From assembly GCA_002409595.1 (NCBI GenBank), contig DHNQ01000004.1, positions 7,977 through 71,976 on the forward strand: 64,000 nt of DNA, in the 5' to 3' direction. Below, in pieces: positions 17,767-26,251 of this stretch (the first letter of the stretch is position 1; every line of letters starts with the position of its first letter). The notes under the pieces are model-generated. The model searched no databases and was not told the origin of the DNA. It worked only from the letters and a program-made list of their open reading frames with translations. The translations under genes were made by a program, and so were the position numbers. The stretch is from Dysgonomonas sp. UBA5412 (GTDB lineage: Bacteria; Bacteroidota; Bacteroidia; Bacteroidales; Dysgonomonadaceae).

Positions 17767-18045
17767 ATGGATATTATAATTATTACCATTAGTCTGATAC
17801 TCACAGCAACAATATCTCTCTATTGGGGCGAAGTATTATCGGTCAGGCTACCCGAAATAGATAAATGTTTCGATCGCAAACCCTTCAATTGCCGTCCCTG
17901 CTTCACCTTTCATCTGGCTTGGATGCTGTCGGCTTTTGTTGCTCTAGTCAGTCAATGTCCGATTAATTTTTACTTGGGTATTATACTGGCGTTTGCACTG
18001 TTTCTGATTGTAAAATATATAGATAATAAAAAAATAACAAAATGA
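17767..18045 (+). CDS. Small phage-related membrane protein
   Basis: This is a 92-residue protein with two helices flanking a Cys-rich patch (DKCFDRKPFNCRPCFTFHL) that I associate with Bacteroidetes prophage packaging regions. The stop overlaps the next start by ATGA (18042-18045), so the three genes to 18796 look translationally coupled. No function is known; a role in lysis or assembly is possible. Confidence 0.6.
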   Translation: MDIIIITISLILTATISLYWGEVLSVRLPEIDKCFDRKPFNCRPCFTFHLAWMLSAFVALVSQCPINFYLGIILAFALFLIVKYIDNKKITK

Positions 18046-18314
18046 AAGATATGGAATTGAAACAAGAGGTAGAACAACTTTTGGCAGAAGTAGATAAAAC
18101 CCACCGTTATTCGATGAGTAAAATATATAACCTCTCGAACAAAGTCTTTTCGAAGACCGAAGCTCCTCAGTCGTGTGCCAGTTGCCTGATAAGAAAAGTG
18201 CGTGAATTGAGAAAATGGCTCGACAGCCAGCCGACACAAGATGAGGATGCGACAAAGAATGATAATACTAGTACGAAAAAAAGATATAAACAGACCAAGA
18301 ATCTGAATAAATGA
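18042..18314 (+). CDS. Small phage-associated protein with a CxxC motif
   Basis: This is a 90-residue basic, helical protein with SCASCLIRKVRELRKWL and a Lys-, Thr- and Asn-rich tail. It overlaps its neighbours by 4 bases on both sides (ATGA at 18042 and 18311). By position it belongs to the same phage module as the terminase-like protein. The function is unknown. Confidence 0.6.
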   Translation: MKDMELKQEVEQLLAEVDKTHRYSMSKIYNLSNKVFSKTEAPQSCASCLIRKVRELRKWLDSQPTQDEDATKNDNTSTKKRYKQTKNLNK

Positions 18315-18796
18315 TGACTGATCCGTATTATAAAAACAGAAAAAGAGGAGGGCGTGAACAACAATACAAGACTGCGGATAGCTTGCTATCCAAAGCATTC
18401 GAATACTTTGCATGGTGCGAAGACAACCCTTGGACTAAGAAAGAGCTTATGCGTTCCGGCGACCGCAAAGGAGAAGTAGTCGAAGTACCCATATCGCGTC
18501 CATATACTCTGGCAGGTATGTGCGTCTATTGCGGTATCAGTGAAGCCACCTTCGACAGCTATCTGAAAGACCCGGATATGCGTCAGGCAGCCGAACATTT
18601 ACAGGGTATTGTGCGCCAAAATCAAATGGAAGGAGCTATAATAGGAGCATACCATTCCGGCTTCATATCGCAAATATTGGCATCAGTCAAAGAATTATCT
18701 GCCGAAACCACATTTCATCCCTATGTCATAGAAGTAACCGATGAGAAAGCAAAAAAAGGATTGGAAACGATGATCTCAAATCTGAGAAGAGGCTGA
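18311..18796 (+). CDS. Phage DNA-packaging protein, small terminase-like (gp3 type)
   Basis: This is a 161-residue protein. It contains LAGMCVYCGISEATFDSYLK, the helix-turn-helix that binds phage DNA, then a helical AAEHLQGIVRQNQMEGAIIGAYHSGF and SQILASVKELSAET, matching the pattern of GP3_package small terminase subunits. No large terminase, portal or capsid gene follows; a terminator comes two bases after the stop. The three coupled genes are therefore a phage remnant or a domesticated module. Confidence 0.7.
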   Translation: MMTDPYYKNRKRGGREQQYKTADSLLSKAFEYFAWCEDNPWTKKELMRSGDRKGEVVEVPISRPYTLAGMCVYCGISEATFDSYLKDPDMRQAAEHLQGIVRQNQMEGAIIGAYHSGFISQILASVKELSAETTFHPYVIEVTDEKAKKGLETMISNLRRG

Positions 18797-18797
18797 C

Positions 18798-18841
18798 AGA
18801 ATAAGAGGAAACACCCACCGTGCGATTTCTCTTATTCTTTT
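18798..18841 (+). terminator. Terminator closing the phage remnant
   Basis: A 10-bp perfect stem (18798-18807 with 18829-18838), extendable past a one-base bulge, is followed by TTTT. It separates the phage module from the kinase pair. Confidence 0.75.
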
Positions 18842-18873
18842 GTATCTTTACTCTCTCAAGAAGATAGAATATT

Positions 18874-19656
18874 ATGAACTTACGTACAGTTAACGTTACC
18901 CGATACATCACCCCCTTGCGCGAAGGCGGTTCGTTGCCGGCTTTGGCAGAGGCAGACGATGGTTTTAAATATGTTGTCAAATTCAGAGGAGCCGGACACG
19001 GCACAAAGATGCTTGTCAGCGAGCTGATTGGTAGTGCAATGGCTACACAACTAGGGTTTCGCGTTCCCGAAATAGTTTTCATCAATCTTGACGAGGCCTT
19101 TGGCAGGGGCGAAGGCGATGAAGAAATACAAGATCTGCTCAAAGGCAGCCAAGGGCTTAATCTTGGTTTGCATTATCTTTCCGGAGCAGTAACATTCGAT
19201 CCGGTGGTGACACATATAGATGGCAAAACGGCTTCGCAAATAGTGTGGATGGATGCTTTGTTGACCAATGTAGACCGCACTGCACGCAATACCAATATGC
19301 TGATGTGGCACAAAGAACTCTGGCTTATAGATCACGGAGCTTCGCTCTATTTCCATCACTCGTGGGCAGGCTGGGAGAAGTATGCGTTGAGTCCGTTCGT
19401 GCAGATAAAAGACCATGTATTGCTACCCTTAGCAGACCGATTGGAGGAGGTGGATGCCGAATTTAAGAAAATACTGACTGCCGACAAGATTGCAGAAATT
19501 GTGAATCTGCTGCCTGACGATTGGCTCAACTGGGGCGAGGATGGCGAAACTCCACAAGATATAAGGCAGGTGTATATCAGCTTCCTGACCGAGCGTTTAA
19601 GAAATTCGAATGTATTTATAAAAGAGGCTCAGCATGCAAGAAAAGTACTTATATGA
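18874..19656 (+). CDS. HipA-like kinase
   Basis: This is a 260-residue protein with the core of the HipA-like (HipA_2) kinase family: an ATP-binding Lys in YVVKFRGAGHGTKML, a catalytic loop TNVDRTARNTNML and a metal Asp in LWLIDHGASLYF. The N-terminal domain 1 of classic HipA is absent, and no HipB-type HTH gene precedes it. The C-terminus is helical and ends by overlapping the next gene. Classic HipA phosphorylates glutamyl-tRNA synthetase; the target of this shorter type is not known. The terminator just upstream gives it its own transcript with the DUF3037 gene. Confidence 0.8.
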   Translation: MNLRTVNVTRYITPLREGGSLPALAEADDGFKYVVKFRGAGHGTKMLVSELIGSAMATQLGFRVPEIVFINLDEAFGRGEGDEEIQDLLKGSQGLNLGLHYLSGAVTFDPVVTHIDGKTASQIVWMDALLTNVDRTARNTNMLMWHKELWLIDHGASLYFHHSWAGWEKYALSPFVQIKDHVLLPLADRLEEVDAEFKKILTADKIAEIVNLLPDDWLNWGEDGETPQDIRQVYISFLTERLRNSNVFIKEAQHARKVLI

Positions 19657-20017
19657 ATATGCCGTAATCCGCTTTGTGCCAAAGGTTGAGCGCGAAGAAT
19701 TTATCAATGTGGGTATTATTATGTATTGCAAACGTCCTAAGTTTCTGAAAGCCCGCTATAATATAGATGAGCAGAAACTGCATCTTTTTCCTTCCGAATT
19801 GGAGAAGGAGTCGCTTTGTGCCAATCTGAAAGCTTTTGAGCAGATATGTTCGGCAACTTCGGGCGGAGGCTATGTAGCCTCTTTAGATATTACCGAGCGT
19901 TATCGTTGGCTCACAGCCGTGCGCAGTACCTCTATTCAGACTTCACGTTCCAATATGGGTTTTACAGATGATTTGGATGCTACTTTCGATCGGCTATATC
20001 AGGAACTTGTATTATAA
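19634..20017 (+). CDS. DUF3037 protein
   Basis: This is a 127-residue protein beginning YLYEYAVIRFVPKVEREEFINVGIIMYC, the signature of the DUF3037 family, followed by a helical LCANLKAFEQIC and a terminal DDLDATFDRLYQELV. It overlaps the HipA-like kinase gene by 23 bases, a strong sign of coupled translation. I recall that DUF3037 proteins often sit next to HipA-like kinases, so it could be a substrate, inhibitor or partner. The function is unknown. A terminator follows. Confidence 0.8.
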   Translation: MQEKYLYEYAVIRFVPKVEREEFINVGIIMYCKRPKFLKARYNIDEQKLHLFPSELEKESLCANLKAFEQICSATSGGGYVASLDITERYRWLTAVRSTSIQTSRSNMGFTDDLDATFDRLYQELVL

Positions 20018-20030
20018 GAACACAGAATAA

Positions 20031-20064
20031 AAAAAGACTCTGACAATTGTCAGAGCCTTTTTTT
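20031..20064. terminator. Bidirectional terminator
   Basis: The palindrome CTCTGACAATTGTCAGAG (20038-20055) is extended by A/T pairs on both sides. It lies between the converging DUF3037 and isomerase genes. Confidence 0.75.
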
Positions 20065-20091
20065 ATGAATACACTTTCAGTATGTTATGCT

Positions 20092-20976
20092 TTATACATC
20101 ACAGATGCGGATACATTTTTCGAGAGAGGCTATTTTGTTCTTCTGTTTCGGAACAAATTCCTGTCCTACAAATCCTTTATAGCCCGTAGCCACAATAGCC
20201 CTCATTATTGCAGGATAATACAACTCTTGAGTCTCATCTATCTCGTTTCGTCCCGGATTGCCGCCGGTATGGATATGCGAAAAATATTGATGATACTTTT
20301 GTATATGTTCTATAATATTGCCCTCCATTATCTGCATATGATAAATATCGTAGAGCAATTTGAAGTTAGGAGAACCCATTCGCCGGCATAGTTCCGCACC
20401 CCAAACAGTATGATCGCACAGATAATCTTTGTGTCCCACACTGTTTAGCAATTCCATAGTCAATACCACATTATATTTTTCGGCAATAGGCACAATGCGT
20501 TTCAGCCCTTTCTCGCAATTTTGCCATCCTTCGAGGTCTGTTACGCCATTTCGCCGTCCGGAGAAGCAAATCAAATTGGTAAGCCCTGCCTGTGCTACCA
20601 TCGGAATCACTTTTTCGTAGCTGGCCACAAGTTCGTCGTGCAGTTCGAGTTGATTAAACCCTCTGTCTATACCAAGTCCTGCACCTTGCGCCATGGCAAC
20701 GGTCAGTCCGTTGTTAAAAACAGTTTGCCATTCCTCAGGGTCGAGCAATTCTACCGATTCTATGCCTATTCGCTTGCATATCTTACAAAATTCATCCAGA
20801 GGAATATCGCCAAAGCACCATTTACTCACCGAGTGGCGTATATTTCCCTTCAGGGGTTCTTGCTTAGTGTTATTGAAAATATTACTTGCCGATAATGTTG
20901 GCACAGATGCTATTGCTCCGGTAGCCAGTATTGCTTTTAGGGCAGTTCTTCGTGTTACGTTTTTCATGTTGGACAT
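20092..20976 (-). CDS. Hydroxypyruvate-isomerase-like TIM barrel, exported
   Basis: This is a 294-residue protein with a twin-arginine-like signal (VTRRTALKAILATGAIAS) followed by an AP-endonuclease-2 type TIM barrel. Metal-binding blocks are VLTMELLNS, LLYDIYHMQIMEG, SHIHTGGNPGRNEID and GFVGQEFVP, the order found in hydroxypyruvate isomerase. It probably isomerises a small sugar or sugar acid outside the cytoplasm. It has no catabolic neighbours to name a substrate. Confidence 0.82.
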   Translation of the reverse strand: MSNMKNVTRRTALKAILATGAIASVPTLSASNIFNNTKQEPLKGNIRHSVSKWCFGDIPLDEFCKICKRIGIESVELLDPEEWQTVFNNGLTVAMAQGAGLGIDRGFNQLELHDELVASYEKVIPMVAQAGLTNLICFSGRRNGVTDLEGWQNCEKGLKRIVPIAEKYNVVLTMELLNSVGHKDYLCDHTVWGAELCRRMGSPNFKLLYDIYHMQIMEGNIIEHIQKYHQYFSHIHTGGNPGRNEIDETQELYYPAIMRAIVATGYKGFVGQEFVPKQKNKIASLEKCIRICDV

Positions 20977-21009
20977 TTATATAATAAAGGTTAGATATAT
21001 TGTTAGATA

Positions 21010-21017
21010 CAAATATA
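21010..21017 (-). promoter_or_regulatory. -7 element for the TIM-barrel gene
   Basis: The minus strand reads TATATTTG, 33 bases before the start at 20976. Confidence 0.4.
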
Positions 21018-21068
21018 AGATTATTTGACTAAAGAGACAACAAGCTTATGTAGCTGTCTTGTAATAGA

Positions 21069-21105
21069 GAAGCCGACAGAAAGAGGATTCTCTTTTGCCG
21101 GCTTC
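21069..21105 (-). terminator. Hairpin after pheS
   Basis: A two-part stem, GAAGCCG with CGGCTTC outside and AAAGAG with CTCTTT inside, follows the pheS stop. The U-run is short. Confidence 0.6.
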
Positions 21106-21128
21106 TTATATTGATTCGTTTTCGATTC

Positions 21129-22148
21129 TTAATGTGCGCTTTCGAATTGTTCGAGAAATCTTTTGTCGTTTTCTGAAAACATTCGTAGGTCTTTGACTCT
21201 GTATTTGAGATTGGTTATACGTTCTATTCCCATTCCTAAAGCATATCCTGAATATACTTTGCTGTCGATACCGCAGTTTTCCAAAACGTTAGGGTCTACC
21301 ATACCGCAACCTAGTATTTCTACCCATCCGGTATGTTTACAGAACGGACAGCCTTTTCCTCCACAGATGTTACATGATATATCCATTTCGGCACTCGGCT
21401 CTGTGAAAGGGAAGTATGAAGGGCGAAGGCGTATCTTGGTGTCTGCTCCAAACATTTCTTTGGCAAAGTACATCAATACTTGACGCAGGTCGGCAAACGA
21501 GACGTTTTTGTCTATATACAAGGCTTCTACTTGATGAAAGAAGCAGTGTGCGCGGTAGGATATGGCTTCGTTTCGATAAACTCGTCCCGGACAAATGATG
21601 CGGATAGGAGGTTGTTGTTTCTCCATCACACGAGTTTGCACCGATGAGGTATGGGTGCGAAGTAATACTTCGGGGCTGCGCGCTATGAAAAAGGTGTCTT
21701 GCATATCGCGGGCGGGATGATCGTCAGCAAAGTTGAGTGACGAAAATACGTGCCAGTCGTCTTCTATTTCGGGACCTTCGGCTATGGAGAATCCCAGACG
21801 GTGAAATATATCACAGATTTCTTTTTTTACAATTGACAACGGATGGCGTGTGCCTAAAGCGATAGGTGCAGCTGTACGAGTGAGGTCGATGGAGTCGTCC
21901 GATCCTTGTGCGTTTTCAAGCGATTCTTTCAACTCGTTTATGCGTTCCAAAGCTTTTTCTTTTAGTTCGTTGAGTCTCATTCCCACTTCGCGCTTCTGCT
22001 CGGCGGCAACGTTTCGGAAATCGTTCATCAACAACGAAATCTCTCCTTTTTTGCTCAGGTACTTGATACGTAGTGCTTCTATCTCTTCGGCTTTGCTTGC
22101 TTTCAGGTTGTCTATTTCTGACAACAGCTGGTTAATCTTGTCAATCAT
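21129..22148 (-). CDS. pheS: Phenylalanine-tRNA ligase alpha subunit
   Basis: This is the 339-residue catalytic subunit that charges tRNA-Phe. It has an N-terminal coiled coil (residues 1-90), class II motif 2 (FHQVEALYIDKN with VYRNEAISYRAH before it) and motif 3 GYALGMGIERITNLKYRVKD; EPSAEMDISC and WVEILGCGMVDPNVL are the Phe-pocket blocks. The length matches the family. The beta subunit pheT is not adjacent but lies 25 kb away (47585-50053), as is common in Bacteroidetes. A TACTTTTG promoter lies 35 bases upstream. Confidence 0.97.
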   Translation of the reverse strand: MIDKINQLLSEIDNLKASKAEEIEALRIKYLSKKGEISLLMNDFRNVAAEQKREVGMRLNELKEKALERINELKESLENAQGSDDSIDLTRTAAPIALGTRHPLSIVKKEICDIFHRLGFSIAEGPEIEDDWHVFSSLNFADDHPARDMQDTFFIARSPEVLLRTHTSSVQTRVMEKQQPPIRIICPGRVYRNEAISYRAHCFFHQVEALYIDKNVSFADLRQVLMYFAKEMFGADTKIRLRPSYFPFTEPSAEMDISCNICGGKGCPFCKHTGWVEILGCGMVDPNVLENCGIDSKVYSGYALGMGIERITNLKYRVKDLRMFSENDKRFLEQFESAH

Positions 22149-22182
22149 ATAGTAAATATCTTATTTTCTTGAGAAACGATTA

Positions 22183-22190
22183 CAAAAGTA
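22183..22190 (-). promoter_or_regulatory. -7 element for pheS
   Basis: The minus strand reads TACTTTTG, 35 bases before the pheS ATG. Confidence 0.5.
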
Positions 22191-22309
22191 CAGATTTCTT
22201 TCTTTATATACCACAGATAGCGGATATTTTATGAGAGAAGGATAATGTGCTTCTGGTCTTGAGGCTGAAAATTCTTTTTTATCTTTTGTAGGGGTGTTCT
22301 TGTCAATAA

Positions 22310-22343
22310 AAAAAGCTGCTTCCTCCGAGAGAAAGCAGCTTTT
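22310..22343 (-). terminator. Terminator after the OmpA-family gene
   Basis: A 12-bp stem (AAAAAGCTGCTT with its complement) is followed on the minus strand by a run of seven T. Confidence 0.8.
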
Positions 22344-22362
22344 TGATATATGGAAATTTGCC

Positions 22363-23502
22363 TTATTTGGTCACTGCTGTGAAGACTACTACACGATTCC
22401 ATTGGTCGGTAGGGAACAATTGTTCTTTATCTCCGCTTGCTTTTGTAGTAATACGGGTTGCAGCAATGTCATATTTGTCGATAAGCACTTTAGCTACTGC
22501 TTCGGCACGTTTTTCAGACAAACGTTGGTTGATAGCTGCTGTACCTGTACTCTTATCAGCATATCCTGTTACTACTACGTTTACATTAGGATTATCTTTA
22601 AGATAGCGTGCTGCGTTAAAGATATTTATATCCTGATTTTGTTCAAGTTTAGCACTACCGATGCGGAATACTACTACTGCATTCATCAACACTTCGGTTT
22701 GTTCTTTCACTTCTTTAGTTTCTTGTACTATAACCTTAGGTTCAGGTTTGTTAGCCAATTCTGTTTTCAGATTGTTGATCTCAGCATCTTTACCTTGAAG
22801 TTGTTGTCTCAAAGTATTGATAGAGTTGTTGATCGCATCATAATCAGGTATGTCTACAGTTTTAAATCCGTTGTTACCCAATTTGAACGAAAGTCCTACC
22901 AAAGCGTCTACTACACCATCGTATTTTTTACCTTCTACGCGTCCGTTGAAGTTATCGCTCATTAGATTTCCAGCAACTTCGATATTGAAATTCAATAGTT
23001 CGTTAAGACGGAAATCTGCTTGCAGACCTACACGAGGTACGATGCTGTTTGTTCTTCCAATACCACGGTCTTTGTTTTTAAATCCGTGTGCATATCCGAT
23101 ACCGGCAATACCGATCAGGTTAAAACCACGATCTTCTTGATACGGCATGAACAGGTTTGTCAGGTTTAACAATCCGTCTGCATTAAACTGCATATAGTTG
23201 ATTTTGTATGTACCGTCCGAATTTCCTGTTTTGTAATAGTTTCTTGATTGCCATCCTCCGGCTTGTATACGAGCCCCTACTTGTGGCGAAAAATGTTTTC
23301 CAAGTGAGATAGCTGCATGAGGGCTTACTAAATCAGAAAAGGAAGCGTCTTTGTAATTTTCGCTAATGGTATAGGATGCTCCTCCTTGTACTTGAATAAA
23401 CCAGTTGTCTGCAAATTTTGTAGGCAAAAAGGCTTTTTCTTGAGCTAAAGCAGTTGATGCTGTAAGAGCAATTGCTGCTAATGTTAGTAGTGTCTTTTTC
23501 AT
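22363..23502 (-). CDS. OmpA family outer-membrane protein
   Basis: This is a 379-residue protein with a signal peptide (ALTASTALAQ), an eight-strand N-terminal barrel (residues about 25-215), a short coiled linker (LRQQLQGKDAEINNLKTEL) and a C-terminal OmpA peptidoglycan-binding domain: VVFRIGSAKLEQNQ, VVVTGYADKSTG, NQRLSEKRAEAVAKVL. The Asp and Arg that bind diaminopimelate are in GYADKS and LSEKRA. It tethers the outer membrane to the wall and is probably abundant, with its own promoter and strong terminator. Confidence 0.93.
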   Translation of the reverse strand: MKKTLLTLAAIALTASTALAQEKAFLPTKFADNWFIQVQGGASYTISENYKDASFSDLVSPHAAISLGKHFSPQVGARIQAGGWQSRNYYKTGNSDGTYKINYMQFNADGLLNLTNLFMPYQEDRGFNLIGIAGIGYAHGFKNKDRGIGRTNSIVPRVGLQADFRLNELLNFNIEVAGNLMSDNFNGRVEGKKYDGVVDALVGLSFKLGNNGFKTVDIPDYDAINNSINTLRQQLQGKDAEINNLKTELANKPEPKVIVQETKEVKEQTEVLMNAVVVFRIGSAKLEQNQDINIFNAARYLKDNPNVNVVVTGYADKSTGTAAINQRLSEKRAEAVAKVLIDKYDIAATRITTKASGDKEQLFPTDQWNRVVVFTAVTK

Positions 23503-23667
23503 TTTTATACTATTTAATTAAAATACTATACATCATTAAACAATGTTAATCTGACATTGTTCGGAAATAATGTTATTTTAGTTTATTTTTTTCTGAAATA
23601 TATGTTCTTAGTATATCTACTTAGCTTTTTATTTTTTTTCTAAACGTCTAATTTTTAGACAGGGTCG

Positions 23668-23675
23668 CAAAGGTA
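23668..23675 (-). promoter_or_regulatory. -7 element for the OmpA-family gene
   Basis: The minus strand reads TACCTTTG, a strong match, giving a leader of about 160 bases. The 309-base gap 23503-23812 otherwise holds only AT-rich divergent promoter DNA. Confidence 0.5.
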
Positions 23676-23812
23676 GCCTATTTTTTTACAAAGTATTCTT
23701 TTTATTTTTTTTATACTCCATTTTTTTTAAGTAATTTTAAATGCCAAAAAACTACAGGCAATTTCTTTTGATAATATTATTTTATACACAAATTAGACTG
23801 AATAGATAATAT

Positions 23813-26170
23813 ATGGCGCATTTACCCCATTTTATAAGTGACCTGGCTATACTCCTTATTACAGCCGGAATAGTAACTATTGTATTCAAATGGCTCAAAC
23901 AACCTGTTGTGTTAGGTTACATTGTAGCCGGATTCTTGGCAAGTCTTCATTTCAAAGAATTTGTTGAAAGTTTGGTTGTCAAAGTATCCGGTATCTCCGA
24001 AGATCAGGTTGCACGTGTATTTGACAAATTGCCTCAGATCTCTGATATGGCAAATGTGAATATTTGGGCAGAGATAGGGGTTATTTTCCTCTTGTTTGCT
24101 CTGGGGCTCGAATTTAGTTTCAAGAAATTGATGGATGTGGGAGGTAAGGCTTCCATTGCTACTTTGATCAATCTGGGTTCGATGATTGTGATCGGTTATT
24201 TGGCCGGAGAGTTATTTATCGTAAATCTTATAGATGATTGGAACACAATGGATAGTATCTATTTAGGGTGTATGCTTTCCATGTCTTCTACCACTATTAT
24301 CATAAAGGCTTTCAACGATATGGGGTTGCAAAAGAAAAAGTTTGCAGGCATTGTTTTCGGTATGCTTATCGTTGAAGATATAGCCGCTATTGTGATGATG
24401 GTATTGCTTACCACCTTTGCGGCAAGTCAGCATTTCGAAAGTGGAGAATTGGCTAATAGTATTATCAAACTAATTTTCTTCATGCTCATTTGGTTTGTAG
24501 TAGGTATATATATGATACCGACATTGCTCAAAAAATTGAAGAAATATCTGAATGACGAGACTTTGATGATCGTTGCCGTTGGTCTGTGTTTGGGTATGGT
24601 GTTGTTCGCATCGTCGGTTGGTTTCTCGGCGGCCTTAGGTGCTTTTATTATGGGGTCTATACTTGCCGAAACAATAGAGTCGAAACATATCGAACATCTG
24701 ATGGAACCACTCAAAAATCTCTTTGGAGCGGTGTTCTTTGTTTCAGTCGGTATGATGATTGATCCAGCAGTAATCAGTGAATATGCTGTCCTTATTCTTA
24801 TCCTTACCCTACTTATTTTAGTGGGGCGTACCATTTTTGCTACCATTGGCGTATTGGCTTCGGGCGAGGGACTGAAAGTATCTATGCAATCGGGATTCAG
24901 TCTTGCGCAGATAGGAGAGTTCTCTTTCATTATCGCCACTTTGGGTGTAAGTCTGGGTGTTATTACCGATATGCTGTATCCTATTATTGTAGCAGTGTCT
25001 GTGATTACCACATTTACTACACCTTATTTTATAAAGCTTGCCGAACCGGCATATAATTGGGTAGACAAGAAAATTCCGAACAAATGGATCAGGCTCAAAG
25101 AGGGATATTCGCAATCTACCTACAATACGGTGAATAAGAAGAACGATTGGAACAAACTTTTGAAAAGTATTCTCTATCTGGTTGCGATATACACATGTAT
25201 AGCCATTGCTATTTTGCTCGTGTTCCAAAACTTTATTACACCTTATATAGTAGAATATGTACCGGGTAGTGTATGGGGTAATATACTTGCTGCTATTATT
25301 ACGCTTACTATGATGGCTCCGTTTTTGCGTGCCATAATGATGAAGAAAAACCGTTCGGCAGAGTTCAAAAACTTATGGAAAGATAATCGTTTCAATAGAG
25401 GTGCTTTGATCTCGCTTATCGCTTTCCGTATTATTATCTGTTTGGCTTTGGTGTTGATGGTACTTATACCATTATTCCCAAAACTGACAGCATTGATGGT
25501 TATTATATCGCTGGCTGTGGTAACGCTGATTATATTCTCGCAAGGATTTAAAGAGCAGTCTCGTAAGATAGAGGCCCGTTTTCTTGAAAATCTGAACTTT
25601 AAGCAAAAATATGATGAAAAGAAAGCAGCTATTTTGCCTACTGTTGCCAACGATTTGAGATCTAAAAATATACATATCGAAGAATTTGAGATTTCCCAAT
25701 CGTCGCCTAGTGTGGGTAAGACATTGAGAGAGCTGAACTTCCGTCAAAATACTGGGGTAAACATCATTACTATAATAAGGGGTAGCCGAAAGATTAATAT
25801 TCCTGACGGTAATGAACATCTTTATCCGTTCGATAAACTTGTGGTTTCGGGTTCGGATGAGGAAATGCTAAAACTATCACATTATCTGGAAGACAGAAGA
25901 ATGAAGGCTTCGCAGGTTGAGGAAGAAGCTCAGCATCATATAAGCCTGTCGCAATACATCATAGAACCCGGTTGTTCGCTGATAGGCAAAACTATTGCCG
26001 GAGCCGGTATTCGAGAAAAGACTGAATGTATGGTGATCGGTGCAGATAGAGGTGATGAATCAATTATAAATATTTCACCCTCATTCATGTTTAACGAAGG
26101 CGATGTTATTTGGCTTGCGGGCGAGAAGGACAAGCTAAACTCGTTTGAAGAAAATATAAAAGACTTGTAG
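23813..26170 (+). CDS. KefB/KefC-like antiporter with tandem RCK_C domains
   Basis: This is a 785-residue protein. Helices 1-12 (about residues 1-400) form the CPA2 exchanger with LLFALGLEFSFKKL, CMLSMSSTTIIIKAF and the acid pair of MLIVEDIAAIVMM. A second helical block (about 450-590) follows. The tail carries two TrkA-C (RCK_C) domains, about 620-700 (VGKTLRELNFRQNTGVNIITI) and 715-785 (IGKTIAGAGIREKTECMVIGA). No NAD-binding RCK_N domain is present, unlike E. coli KefB/C. It probably exports K+ or Na+, gated by a ligand on the RCK_C pair. Confidence 0.9.
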   Translation: MAHLPHFISDLAILLITAGIVTIVFKWLKQPVVLGYIVAGFLASLHFKEFVESLVVKVSGISEDQVARVFDKLPQISDMANVNIWAEIGVIFLLFALGLEFSFKKLMDVGGKASIATLINLGSMIVIGYLAGELFIVNLIDDWNTMDSIYLGCMLSMSSTTIIIKAFNDMGLQKKKFAGIVFGMLIVEDIAAIVMMVLLTTFAASQHFESGELANSIIKLIFFMLIWFVVGIYMIPTLLKKLKKYLNDETLMIVAVGLCLGMVLFASSVGFSAALGAFIMGSILAETIESKHIEHLMEPLKNLFGAVFFVSVGMMIDPAVISEYAVLILILTLLILVGRTIFATIGVLASGEGLKVSMQSGFSLAQIGEFSFIIATLGVSLGVITDMLYPIIVAVSVITTFTTPYFIKLAEPAYNWVDKKIPNKWIRLKEGYSQSTYNTVNKKNDWNKLLKSILYLVAIYTCIAIAILLVFQNFITPYIVEYVPGSVWGNILAAIITLTMMAPFLRAIMMKKNRSAEFKNLWKDNRFNRGALISLIAFRIIICLALVLMVLIPLFPKLTALMVIISLAVVTLIIFSQGFKEQSRKIEARFLENLNFKQKYDEKKAAILPTVANDLRSKNIHIEEFEISQSSPSVGKTLRELNFRQNTGVNIITIIRGSRKINIPDGNEHLYPFDKLVVSGSDEEMLKLSHYLEDRRMKASQVEEEAQHHISLSQYIIEPGCSLIGKTIAGAGIREKTECMVIGADRGDESIINISPSFMFNEGDVIWLAGEKDKLNSFEENIKDL

Positions 26171-26191
26171 TTTCTGCATTTTAAGATATAG

Positions 26192-26229
26192 AAGAGGGCT
26201 GTTAAACGACAATAACAGCCCTCTTTGTT
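26192..26229. terminator. Bidirectional terminator
   Basis: A 12-bp stem (26192-26203 with 26214-26225) is followed by a T-rich run. It lies between converging genes. Confidence 0.8.
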
Positions 26230-26251
26230 TTATGACAAAAGAAATACTTTC

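Noticed and set aside
24427..25011. 194-residue minus-strand frame opposite the antiporter
   Set aside because: It is a mirror of the transmembrane region and has no family.
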